Positions 51,337 through 61,722 of a DNA stretch of 64,000 bases are shown in pieces. Every line of letters begins with the position of its first letter. The first letter of the stretch is position 1. The stretch comes from Paralichthys olivaceus (Eukaryota; Chordata; Actinopteri; Pleuronectiformes; Paralichthyidae). The notes beneath the pieces are model-generated. The model did no database searches and was not told the DNA's origin. It saw nothing but the letters and a program-made list of their open reading frames with translations. The stretch covers positions 11,427,580 through 11,491,579 of the forward strand of contig NC_091104.1 in the NCBI RefSeq assembly GCF_024713975.1. Direction: 5' to 3'. Made by a program: the position numbers and the translations under genes.

Positions 51337-52399
51337 TTTCCCTCTTGACCCTGTCGTGCTCATGTTTGTGTACCTGACAGACTAAGAGGCCCAGACAGTT
51401 TTACTGGAATGCCTATCAGTGGGCAGCTGTCTTGTTAAATACTCTCCAGAGATTTGGTTTCACCGGACGTACAGGAGAAACGTCTTTTGGCTCAAAAGCC
51501 GCCACTACAGTTTGATTTGTTGCCTTTTAAATGGAGCAGTTGAGTCATGATAATTAATCTGACTCATGCTCTCCTGCTGTTTGGAGGAAACAAAAGTATC
51601 CACATCCCACCAGTCATTGTACAGGAAACAATACGATTCACTTAGTTTTTGAAGAACGACGGTTGTGCAGAACTTTCACAGAGTCTCTCAAGCTTCAGTC
51701 CACGCTGGAGGAATATTCTTGCAGCGGGGAGAAACTCAGAGAAACCACAGATATGTTGAGAGCTGGGCTGTGGCCTCCGTCCTGCAGCAGATCCTCCTCC
51801 CCCTCGTCTGGAAGCTGTTGAGTTCTTCTCCAGATGTGACCGCCTGATCTTTTTAATGATACACTGGCCCAGGCAGAGCGTGACAGAAATGGGGACCGAA
51901 AACAACACAAACAAGGCTGCAGGAGAAGCGGGGGGTGGTGAGACAAGCTCGCTCATGTGCTTGAATTTTTATGTACAAGATATAATGAGCAATTCAACTT
52001 TCACCTATAAGTGGGGTTTATTGCACCTATGGAGAGGGAAAGGAAACTGCAGGATATGATTATGCTGTTATTGCACAAACAGGAGGATGTGCCTGTTACT
52101 CTGAGTTTTCCAAGATGATACCATCTTCGAAGTGAATTAAAGAGAGACTGGAGATATTGGTAGTGAAATGGTTAAGATCAGAGAGACACACATGTATAAC
52201 TGCAAATGTGGGTTGTTGCAAAACAGCTATTTTTGTAGTTTCACATAAACATTTGCAGCTTTAGAATGTCAAGGGGCGGAATCCTCGTCTTTTCCTCTTT
52301 GATGAAATAACATCTACGAATGTTCTCTAAAATTCAGCCAGTAAAGCAGGAATGTTCTTGAGACATCTGGATCTTGCGGGCTGATCCCCCCCCCCCCTC

Positions 52400-52880
52400 T
52401 TCACAGTTGGAAACTTGCCGGTTGTTCAACCAGCAGGTGTCTTTGACTTGGTCATCCTCCAGAGAGAACAGGTTGCACAGCTGTCTGCCGCACACACAAA
52501 TGTTTGCACACACACAAGCGAGGGAGAGAGGGGCCAAAGACCTGCTTAATGAACAATGGCAAACAAGGTCTTCGCTCGAGTTGGACTCTGGGTTTTCTTG
52601 TGGGGACAGCTCTGGCAGGGAGATGCCCCCGCTCTGTCTTTTGTACGTGCAAGTGGACCAAACAAAAGCTTATTGAGGAATCTCTGGGAAGCCCGGGCTG
52701 TTGGAAAGGAATGCCCCCTCTGTCTTGTGACTCAGTGCTTCAGTCTTAATCAGTCACCAGAGGGGCTGGTGAGCTGGGGGCCTCTCGGGCCCTGGCGGGC
52801 GGACAGGAACTCACTCACTCTTGACCTCTCTTGGCACAATAAAAATTTGTTAGCTGTGCACAGACGGGCAAAAGGCTGGT
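52400..52880. other. candidate conserved non-coding element upstream of cys1
   Basis: A repeat-free block holding a SOX-like GAACAATGG (around 52.55 kb), GTGACTCAG (AP-1-like, around 52.73 kb) and the phrase GATTGTTGCTGATAAATC near 52.88 kb. It lies 0.6-1.1 kb upstream of the cys1 start and may be a promoter-proximal enhancer. Confidence 0.27.
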
Positions 52881-53475
52881 GATTGTTGCTGATAAATCAA
52901 ACTAACTGCTCCTATTAGCCTTTTCATCCTCATACTGTCTAAATCCTTATGTAACCTCTTTGTCAGGTCAGGAAATGGCTACGTATCAGTTTTCTTTTTC
53001 TTCAAACAGAAATCATTTAAACTCGGCGGCACACGAGAGACTCAACAGTCCAGCTTCTACAGAGAGAGTTGCTTTTGTTCTGCAGAAATAATGGAAACAT
53101 AAAGGGTGAGTGTTTCCCACTATATGAAGGCGGAGCTTTTTCCCCAAGGTCCTGAGCCAAACTGGTGTTATGTAACTGATTCACTGCTTCTCACCCTGAC
53201 GTTGAATTACTCCAAAGTTTACAGCCAGTCAGAGCATGGGATAATATCATCAGAGCTCAGTTCTGCAGATGAGGAGGAGAGGAGTTTAGGGAAATTGGCA
53301 TTAAGAGCAGATTTTCAGCCAAAGATCTGTCTCACAAATTGAAAACTGACCTTAAACACTGCCAAGGATCAAGTTCTTGTTGGTTAATATTCAACTCTGG
53401 CAGATTTCTCACTGCGCCTGAAGGGGGATTTGGAAATGGCACTTTAGATTTTGGGAGCAGTCAGACACACTGAAC

Positions 53476-54750
53476 ATGGGCAGCGGTCCGAGCCGAGGGA
53501 AGAAGGTCGCTCCTGCTTGTATGAGCGAGGTGAACGTGACCAAAACTACCGCCGGGGTCCCGTCACCCAAACAGGACAGCCGCATATTCAAACCCCTGAA
53601 GATCCACGCGGTTTTACGCAACGCGCGCAACAGTGCGCAACCGGACTGCCACAGCCAGGGGCCCGACTCCGACTTCTCCGGGGAAGACGATGACATCGAC
53701 GCAGAGCTGGACACGGTTCTCGCGGACTATGAGGAGCGAGAGACGATCCCCGTTAAGAAACAACCTCCCAAGAAGACTTTTATGAAATCCAAAACATACG
53801 GACTGTGCCACTTCGGCCGGGAGGACACCGAGGACGAAGTCAGCGCGGCTCCTCGGCTCAGCGCTTCGGGAAGAGACGAGGAGCCACGTGGCTCCCGCGG
53901 AGGATCCGAAGATGTAAACAAGAGGAGCAATGATGCCTTCACACACTTAAAACACCACACAGTGTGCACCAGTCAGCATCATGTAAGGACTTTCATTTTC
54001 TAGTATTTTATTCTATTTATTATTGGATTACGCACAACTTCTACGATTTTTAACCCAGTTCGTTGTAGATCAAAAAAGGAGGATCGTTTTAAATTCCTGG
54101 ATAAATGATCAGATTGTTTTCTTTTGTCTCTGGTTTGTGTCAGTCCTCGTCCTCTTCCTCCTCACGGGGCTTCTTGACAAGAGGGTCTCTGCTGGACTCA
54201 GTGCCCACATCAGAAAAACAATCGTAAGTAGACAACTCTGATCAATAATGGATTGATTGAGCTCAGTGGAGTAGTAAAAACCGAGCAGGGCCCAGATCGA
54301 GTTTAACTCAGAGGGATCCAAATACCAAGTCTTTGTTGTCAGTGCAGATCAGATTAGTCAGACGTCTGCAAACAGGACAGAGACAAACACGAGTTGGAGC
54401 TAAGTGTGAAAACTGGAAGCACGACTGTGAAATATGAATTTATAAAACCTAGGGCGTAGATTTCATACCACAGGCCTTTACTCCACTATGCCTTTCTTTG
54501 CAACAGCGCAGAATCACCATTTGATTGTTTAAATGTGGTTTTTACTCGATAAATGAGGCCATGTGTGGTTTAAAAGATAACAAATGTCATTTTAGTTTTC
54601 CTGTCCTTATCCGGCCTCTTGTTGACATGCTTCCAAACTCTCCCCAGGACTTTTGGCAGCTGCCACAGCTCCTCTCTCACCATGCCAGTCATCCTGTACG
54701 ATGGATCTGAAGAGGAGCTGATGGACACTATTGAGCGAGAGTTTAGTTGA
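53476..54750 (+). CDS. cys1: cystin-1 (cilium-associated, N-myristoylated protein)
   Basis: Three exons: 53476-53982 (ends phase 0, GTAAGG donor), 54144-54223 (phase 2, GTAAGT donor) and 54648-54750 with stop TGA; 229 residues. The start MGSGPS fits the N-myristoylation consensus (Gly2, Ser6) and mammalian cystin-1 also begins MGSGSS. A basic RGKK follows, then an acidic middle segment (SGEDDDIDAEL, about residues 72-82), a seven-serine run at the start of exon 2, and the C-terminal signature ILYDGSEEELMDTIEREF. The last matches the cystin-1 tail, with its YDxSEExLMxxIERE pattern. Cystin-1 binds membranes of the primary cilium; loss causes the mouse cpk polycystic kidney disease. The protein is longer than the mammalian one (about 145-160 residues), and the AxEGG ciliary-retention motif of mammals is not seen near the N-terminus. 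The start codon has a strong context (A at -3, G at +4). The gene is tail to tail with klhdc1. Confidence 0.86.
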
Positions 54751-55625
54751 CCCCCAGCTGAGGAGCTACTGTACCGAGGATTATGTCTTTATATGGGATA
54801 CATCGGTTTGAGAGAGGGAACCAGGGTTGATTCAGACAAACTCACTGCGTCACAGGGAAGGTTACACTTCACTGTATTCATGCAGGGCTTCCTGGGTAAA
54901 TTTGACGCACGCAGCTGAACCCCCCCACACCTTTGAATTTACACAAGTCTTACTTAACAACAAGAGACAGTGTAATTCCAGAGTTAATACAACAGCAGCC
55001 TGAACACATGCCAGGAGGTTTTTCCTCTCAGACACCAGAGCTGTTGACTGACAGAGGCCTGCTTGGTTTGTTGTCTGCAGTGGTGAGGTTTCACCTTCTC
55101 AGTCCCGCCGGCCTCCCACAGAGCATGCACCTTATTACTTAACCTTACTTTAACTTGTCTGTTAATAGGTGAAGGAGTGAACGCAGACATTTTTCTATTC
55201 GCTCAAACTGCACTTCTGCACATTTGAGCACATTCTTAAGGACCTTATATATGCAAAGATAACATTTTCCACCAGCAGCAAAGTTTAGGGTTATATTTTT
55301 TCATGAGTGGCAGCGACCCATGCAAAGGTATGAGCCGACATTGTTTATTTAAGGTTTCCTTCCTGACCACAGTTCCTGCTTTTCTCCACCCTAAAGAAGA
55401 AGGAATGTGTGGCAACACAGAGACTCTGAGTCAGACTCAGTTTGACACATTGAAGCATAAAGGCCTGCTGCCCCCCAGTGGTGGAACACGACCGAGGTTG
55501 ACATGCATGAAAGATTCTGTAAAATCTTCATCATCAACATGTCACTGTTTAAGGAAATAGGAATTTCAACCAGGAGAATTTTGTAATTTTTGGTTTATAT
55601 TGCAATAAAAAATTTACTAGATCAT
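54751..55625 (+). other. cys1: cys1 3' UTR (predicted)
   Basis: It runs from the stop codon to about 20 nt past an AATAAA at 55604-55609. No other gene is seen in it; an 85-codon frame at 55303-55560 has no family resemblance. Confidence 0.5.
55604..55609 (+). terminator. cys1: predicted poly(A) signal of cys1
   Basis: An AATAAA hexamer, followed about 30-60 nt later by GTGGT and TGTGTGTGTG stretches that suit a downstream element. Confidence 0.55.
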
Positions 55626-55748
55626 GTGATCGTGGTGGAGAGAAACTGTGTGTGTGTGACAACGTGTCCAACCAGGAAAAAGCAGCTTTTTTAAAATGTT
55701 CTTTTGAATGTAAGGCAGCGTAAAGTCTCTAAAGTTGACCTATGCCAT

Positions 55749-55791
55749 TGTGTGTGTGTGTGTGTTGTGTGTGTGTGTTGTGTGTGTGTGT
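55749..55791. repeat. (GT)n microsatellite
   Basis: A GT run with two TTG interruptions, between the convergent ends of cys1 and klhdc1. Confidence 0.93.
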
Positions 55792-56011
55792 CCTTTCCAA
55801 AAATGCACATCAGACAAAAGAATTCTTTCCACTGTGTTATTTGATCATACAGTCATCACATGAACACCATAAAATATATTAACACCATAAAATATTTTAA
55901 AATACTGCCCCGCAGTGTGAGATAGATATTCTCACTGAAGGGAGAACCATACATACATAAAAATTGCATTGATATTGCATTGTTGTTGGCATTTAGGTAC
56001 AAGTTGTTCAC

Positions 56012-59000
56012 TTAGGTACGTTTTTGCTTCTTTGAAGGTCTGTAGAACGACATCCTCCTCTTCACTGCTGCGAGGAGTTTAGGAGGCAGGAGCGGAAACT
56101 GGTTTCTGAGCATTTCATGGTCCTTCACGTTCTTTGCAATGAAGTCTTCACAAATCCTGTCAAAAGATTTAACAAAAACAGACGTCATTATTACATCATT
56201 AGATTATTTTTAACATGAGCTATAAATAAAGCACTATTTCTGTCGGGAGACTCATGTTATTAATTGAACTTGTATGTGACAAGTCAGAGAGTCTTACTCT
56301 GTTTACTACTTTGTTTCGTTTTTCTGGTGTAAGTAAAAATGTCTTTTTCATGAAAGAAAAAATACAGAAAATAATTACCTGAATAGAGGATACGGCTGCA
56401 TCTGGAAAACGAGTGCATCATTGCAGTGACCCTAAAGCAAAATATAAGGTTATGAGGTTTGATCTGCAATTACAGAGACTATGAATATTAAACACAAACT
56501 GCATAACATGTGCATGCAAAACGTTTATTTTTCTGTTAACATAGTTTTGTGCCTGTGTTCATGTGTCAGGACAGAAAGGACAAAACAGCAACTCCCATGT
56601 CAGGATGATTTTCAACGAGTTTTTAAAATTTATTTCACATCTATTATTTACTTAAGGTTCAGTTGTTTGTCTCTCAGTGATACTAACAGTGTCAACAAGG
56701 AGGATGTAGTCACAACTTCCACCAAACACAATGACGTCAGAGTCTTTCCCTGGACACGCTGTGTGCCACAACCTAGAGTCGGAGAAAACAGAAAAGACAC
56801 AAACTTAACATCTGCTCATATTCTTACAAAAACATTATGTTAGCATCTGTCAACAAGTGATAAATATACCAGACAACACATTCATAAATGCACCATGGCA
56901 ACAGAGTAGTGATGTGTTGCTACCTTGGCTTATCCTTATAGGGATGTTCCACTTCTCTCCATGTTTTTGTTTCAACATCAAGCAGCCACCCGTCACCTGA
57001 TGGAGGAAAATGTGTTTTCTTTAACAAAAATCATAAAACTTAGAAAAAAACACTTATGTGCGTTTTCTTACTCATTGGTTTGCAGTCTGAGCTGAGACCT
57101 CCGAACAGGAACAAGGTGCTGTCTGATACTGCTGTGAGTGTATGCCACGATCTGCCCACCGGAGCCGCGGACATCGGATTTCTGGAAAACATGTTTTACA
57201 CAACGCGGTCAAAGAAAAACGTATTACATACCACACATTTATAAACATTGAATTTTAATAGCTCCTCACTGTCTAAAAAAAAATATGTCTAATGAATATG
57301 GAATAGTTTCCTTGGTCTCTCATACACACACTCACATTTCTGACCAGGTCCATGATTCAAAGTCCAGACAGTGAATGTCAGTTGTTCTGGTTTCCTGTAT
57401 TTAAACAAGGTACAGTTATGAATGGCAGACTTTGACTGGTGTTCTGTGTGTATTAATGACTGAATGCAGCGTGTCGAGATCTCACCATGACTCTGCCTCC
57501 ACACACGTATCCTCTGTGACCAGCGGTGGCGCAGGCGTGGGCAGCCCTGGGGGCGGGAGCACGGCCCTGCCACACAAAAACTGTCATTATAAATCTTGTA
57601 GCGTATTTCTATTTTCTATAAAATACATAAATGTTGCTAAACCAAATCATTGTATAGAAGCATGTGACCTTACATGGGTTTGTGGTTCACTCCAGCTGGC
57701 TTGCCTGGGGTCAAATATATGAACCTCATTGTTCCATCCCCAGAAAACATCCTCCACCTGACAACAACAAGAGAGTCACATGATCAGAGAGAGAACAATT
57801 GGATTTCTAACATTTTATTATTGACGCCAATAAAACAAAAAAATTTTACCCATGCTGCTTCATCTACAATGAAGCTTCTGTTCCTGCTGTCGACATCACT
57901 CAGGAGTTTGTGACCATATCCTCCAAAGTAGATTAACCTGGATTATGAGAAAAGAAAGGTCATCAGAAGTTGATTAGAACTGAAATAAACAACGAATACA
58001 TAAATAAAAATACACAACTTGAACCAAAAAACATAGATAGTAAATAAAAATTGAAAAATATGAGAAAGAAAATATTGAAAAGCAAAAGACTAAGCTCCCC
58101 AAACGTTACATGTATCAAACTGTGAAGTGTGTGAGGTATTGACATGTTACCGATTATAAGTTAGTTCATGAACATTACAGTTGTATTTTCTAACAGTACT
58201 GGAATCACTGATCGTCCTCGCACTGCTCACCGTCCTTCATAAACCCAGCAGGACAATTTGTCTCGAGGGGACGGAGCAGAGCCTGTCTCGTGTACGGTCT
58301 TCTTCCACCTGTATTTACCGTCCGTCAGGTTGACACAGTAGAGCTGTTGGAAGGCAAACACTGGTCACTTCCTCATGTAAACCTTTTACAGAAGCTGTGA
58401 CCTCTGGATGACTGAAGCGCTGATGTACATTTGTTTCTGTTTTTGCAGTGAGGAATTTCTACTGTCTGAGGCATGAGTCCATTTTTATGGTCCGAAAAAA
58501 TTGGAGGCTAGAATTTAAATATGCAAACTGATAGAATTTTATAGAAAATAGAAGTGATGTCTTGAATCGAGGGGTCCAGCCTCACCTCATTGGTCTGTCT
58601 GTTGTCATCACACCCTCCAAATATGTACATGTGTCCGTTCAGGGAGCAGCCGCAACTCCCAGACATGGAGGGAGGCACGTCACCTGTCATATGAAACACT
58701 CGCCTTCAGAAACAAGAGCAGAGACAAAACAATATATGAGACGCAAAACTTAACTTCACGTGTTTCATCCAACAGTTTCTAACAATAGAGGCGACAGCAG
58801 AACGCTCTGATGCTGAGTCTTTTCTTACCAGACACCTTGTTGTAAGTCATACTCCCAGATTTCATCGCTGGGTAGGAAAACTTCATCCTCAGCAATTGAC
58901 TGTAGAGAATGAAATGTGTCTATTAGAATTAAATATGTATGTACTGACAGCAGATCATGTCTTAAATCGTTTTATTGCAATGTAGATTCAGTTATTGGTT

Positions 59001-59396
59001 ATATCTTTGATATGAAATGAAATACAAATGCTAAATTCAAAACCATGCAAAAATCTATATACTGTACAGATTTTCTTGAAACTTGTCAGGATAAGGAAGT
59101 CTTCAAGGAACAACCAGAAACTTTTAGAGCTGATTCTATGAAGGGGGCAGATCCAGGATTGTTTTCTTTCACATTCTGATATAAGGTATATTTTTAAACA
59201 TCTTTGTGAATTTCTCACAAAACAATGCTGTGATCAGGCATATTTCAAGAGCTAATACCTATGAGCAGGTGAAATGAGGAGCAAAACCAGATAATAACTC
59301 TCTTTATCGACTCTTGTTGTATTTATTTGCTGGTTAAGGATGTCCTCAGTTCTCAATGAGCCTCATTAAATAAAGTCTGTGTATGGTCTGTGTATG

Positions 59397-59434
<38 letters not shown>

Positions 59435-59492
59435 GTATGGTCTGTGTATGGTCTGTCTGTCTGTCTGTCTGTCTGTGTATTGTCTGTGTATG

Positions 59493-59526
<34 letters not shown>

Positions 59527-59692
59527 GTTTGGTCTGTCTGTCTGTCTGTGTTTGGTCTGTCTGTCTGTCTGTCTGTGTTTGGTCTGTCTGTCTGTCTGTC
59601 TGTCTGTGTATTGTCTGTGTATGGTCTGTCTGTCTGTCTGTCTGTCTGTCTGTGTTTGGTCTGTCTGTCTGTCTGTGTATGGTCTGTGTATG

Positions 59693-59734
<42 letters not shown>

Positions 59735-59916
59735 GTTTGGTCTGTCTGTCTGTGTATGGTCTGTCTGTCTGTCCGTTTCGTTATTGTCTGTCTGTGTGTT
59801 TTTCTCACCACGTAGCCCCCCCACACATACAGCAGGTTGTCCTCCACCACAGCCGTATGTCCGCTCCTCTCTCGGGCCACCAGCTCGGAGCAGTGGGTCT
59901 CGAACTCTGGATCCAT
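56012..59916 (-). CDS. klhdc1: kelch domain-containing protein 1, CUL2 ubiquitin-ligase substrate receptor
   Basis: Thirteen coding exons (transcript order): 59916-59809, 58899-58829, 58703-58586, 58343-58231, 57937-57850, 57757-57674, 57566-57486, 57394-57336, 57181-57072, 56996-56924, 56772-56688, 56431-56379, 56156-56012. All join in frame to 395 residues (human about 406). Residues 1-36 include ERSGHTAVV and LLYVWGGY, and about six kelch blades follow, each with a GG pair: MYIFGGCDD, LIYFGGYG, YVCGGRV, LFLFGGL, VIVFGG. Arg219, Arg224 and Ser252 keep the spacing of the C-terminal-glycine binding residues known in KLHDC2 (Arg236, Arg241, Ser269). A BC-box (Pro345-Leu346...Cys350...Ile354) and a CUL2-box (Leu371-Pro372...Leu375...Val379) follow, so it should recruit Elongin B/C-CUL2 to proteins with C-degrons. 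The phrases ERSGHTAVV, SMSGSCG and the blade linkers favour KLHDC1 over its paralogue KLHDC2. Most introns are short. Confidence 0.96.
59055..59310. repeat. dispersed repeat family B, copy 3
   Basis: 'gggggcagatccaggattgttttctttcacattctgatataaggtat', 'gtgaatttctcacaaaacaat', 'gatcaggcata' and 'acctatgagcaggtgaaat' follow the order seen in the 7.9 and 36.4 kb copies. Confidence 0.68.
59377..59806. repeat. (CTGT)n tetranucleotide array with GTATGGT variants
   Basis: About 430 bp of CTGT units broken at intervals by GTGTATGGT, GTGTATTGT and GTGTTTGGT, giving a higher-order pattern. It lies only a few bases inside klhdc1 intron 2 from the donor at 59808-59807. Confidence 0.97.
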
Positions 59917-60132
59917 GACTGTAAGAAGAAAAGAGAAGACGGAGACGTGTCCTCGAGGTTGAGATGATCCAGAAGAAACTAAACATGTCACATGTGAAAT
60001 CCAACATGCATGTAGTTGGGGGTTAGTGTTCCTGCTGCATGTTTTTCAGTCTGTGTTCGTATCGTGACGCTGATCTGAGGTTTCAACACTGAAACATTTG
60101 TGCAGAAATCAAACCAAACCAAACCCACTCAC

Positions 60133-60260
60133 AGACCACAGGACGATGCTCAGTCCCTCCGAGCTTCTTCCTATGTTGTGAAAACTAAAACGTCCATTTG
60201 ACGTGAAACCAGCAGGACGTCGCTCCTCCTGACGTGAAGCTGCCGAAGTGACCCGAAAAT
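60133..60260 (-). promoter_or_regulatory. klhdc1: klhdc1 5' untranslated exon and promoter (predicted)
   Basis: The exon holding the klhdc1 ATG starts only 2 bases upstream of it, at an acceptor (AG at 59920-59919), so an upstream leader exon is required. On the minus strand a GTGAGT donor (60132-60127) closes a CpG-containing stretch that fits. Immediately upstream lie an ETS-type site (CACTTCCGG on plus at 60262-60270) and two TGACGTGAA CRE-like words near 60.20 and 60.23 kb. Confidence 0.5.
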
Positions 60261-60279
60261 ACACTTCCGGTTCTTTATG

Positions 60280-61640
60280 TTTCAAAATAAAACCCCACTG
60301 AATGCTGTGTTTATTAACAGCATGAGTCATAAGCGTTGGTGTCAATTTAAATATGATTAGGCTAAATAGTTCAGTTAAATTAGATATATTAAACAATCGT
60401 GAAAAACCCCATATGTTTTTGTTTGTTTTAACACAGTCTGTGGGGAATGGTCAAACATCAGTCAGGTCTGTACATGAGGGAACAGCTGTTTGGTTTTCAC
60501 CACGTGGTGTTCACACAAATGGTCAAACTACAGACTCTATTTATTTAAAAATAGTCATCTTATATGTGTGTTTCCTTTTGGTTTGGTACCTCTTTCTCTC
60601 ATTATGGCTTTTTGGCTGTAAAATGTAACGTTATATTAAATCAGACCAGCATCATGGCTGTAAAGTAACCTTTTTATTTTAGGTACATGCTCTTCACACA
60701 AAATGGAAAGTGTCTTGTTATAATATGGTTCATTATCATGTAGTTACACTCAGTGACCACTGTATTAGTTACACCTTTTCAATCTAATGCAAACTAATCC
60801 AGCCCTGACATCAACTTTATAAACCAAGTTGGGTTTTAGTCAGAATTGTGTAAATTAATTGATATGTTTATTATTAAGGTGGTGTTGTGCTGGACTTCAT
60901 TATATTGAGTGTATATTATATACTACATATTTAATACAGGTCAACATTTGTATGATGTCTTTATTAATAGACTGAAACTGTGTGTTTGTTCTAAAATTTA
61001 AAAAGAATTGACAAAATGAAATACATTGGCTGAGGTTTAAATAATTAGGTCCAATGATGGCACATACTAATCAGTTCTTTCGGTGTCAAATACACAGTAG
61101 TGTAAAACACTGGTTAAAATGGATAAGAGTACTTGTATGAAGTGTATTGTTCCAGCTCAAGAGAGCATTGTCTATACAATAGTCTACAACTGGGAACAGC
61201 ATGATACACACAGGGACAAACAGGAAACTGCAGGACTGGATCGACTTGTCAGGGGACCCAGGGTCAATAAAAACCTGGTTGTACCTTCAAGAGCCTCTGA
61301 CCATTTGTAACTGCAGACTGGGTTTCATGTTCATTCCAACTTCCCTTTAACTTCAGTGCATCCAGCAGATTACACAAGGCAGTTCAATCTTTTTGTCCAC
61401 AAACAAACAAGTATGGCAGAATTAAAATCCTTGGTTCTTTGTGTGTGTTAGTTTGAGGTAAATTTAAAAAACACATTTATTAAGAAAAAAAAAACCTAAT
61501 GAACATATCATATCTTATCAGATTCTTTATTTATAATCATACTGTTTATTTATTTATTAAATTAAATTTTACTTTAAAGTGCTATGTATGTATAAATTAG
61601 ATGATAACGAGGATTAATATTGTTGCTGTTTTTCCTCGAG
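60280..61640. other. intergenic spacer between divergent klhdc1 and pole2
   Basis: AT-rich with no gene recognised. A short repeat lies at 60747-60911. The two genes are transcribed away from each other from promoters about 1.4 kb apart. Confidence 0.55.
60747..60911. repeat. short interspersed element with CACTCA ends
   Basis: It begins CACTCAGTGACCACTGTATTAG and ends CATTATATTGAGTG, so its outermost bases are inverted. The opening phrase is typical of a widespread vertebrate DNA-type repeat. Internally non-coding. Confidence 0.5.
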
Positions 61641-61646
61641 TCTTCA

Positions 61647-61691
61647 GCGGAAGTGATGAAATACATGCGGAAGTAGCCATTTAGCGCCAAA
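61647..61691 (+). promoter_or_regulatory. pole2: pole2 core promoter: two ETS sites and an E2F site
   Basis: GCGGAAGTGA (61647-61656) and GCGGAAGTAG (61667-61676) are tandem ETS-type sites. TTTAGCGCCAAA (61680-61691) is a full E2F consensus. All lie 30-75 bp upstream of the pole2 ATG, the arrangement expected for an S-phase replication gene. Confidence 0.7.
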
Positions 61692-61722
61692 GCTTGAGTC
61701 GGACATAGAGACACAAACAGAA

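Larger units (their letters stand above)
46398..53475. other. gene-free stretch upstream of cys1
   Basis: No coding exon was recognised. Contents are CA and GT microsatellites (47.6 and 51.3 kb), a poly-C run (about 52384-52397) and a complex block at 52.4-52.9 kb. A 108-codon plus-strand frame at 52556-52882 begins hydrophobically (MANKVFARVGLWVFLWGQ) but has no family resemblance. A 5' untranslated exon of cys1 could lie near 53.05-53.1 kb, where a GTGAGT donor-like site follows a purine-rich stretch; this is unproven. Confidence 0.45.
58900..59808 (-). other. klhdc1: klhdc1 intron 2 with repeat insertions
   Basis: The longest klhdc1 intron, between the exons ending at 59809 and starting at 58899. 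It is filled by a family B repeat copy and by the CTGT tetranucleotide array. The long open frames across the array on both strands are artefacts of a unit without stop codons. Confidence 0.85.

Noticed and set aside
51642..51956. A 104-codon minus-strand frame with a hydrophobic N-terminal half.
   Set aside because: Open frames lie on both strands here and no family or splice support was seen.
52556..52882. A 108-codon plus-strand frame starting with a signal-like segment.
   Set aside because: No family resemblance and no recognisable processing or domain features. The block is better described as a possible regulatory element upstream of cys1.
53160..53180. A weak X-box-like word (GTTATGTAAC) upstream of cys1.
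   Set aside because: It lacks the GTTGCC half-site; too degenerate to claim an RFX site.
59353..60007. Frames of up to 213 codons on both strands.
   Set aside because: They run through the CTGT array. Only the short segment 59809-59916 on the minus strand is real klhdc1 coding sequence.
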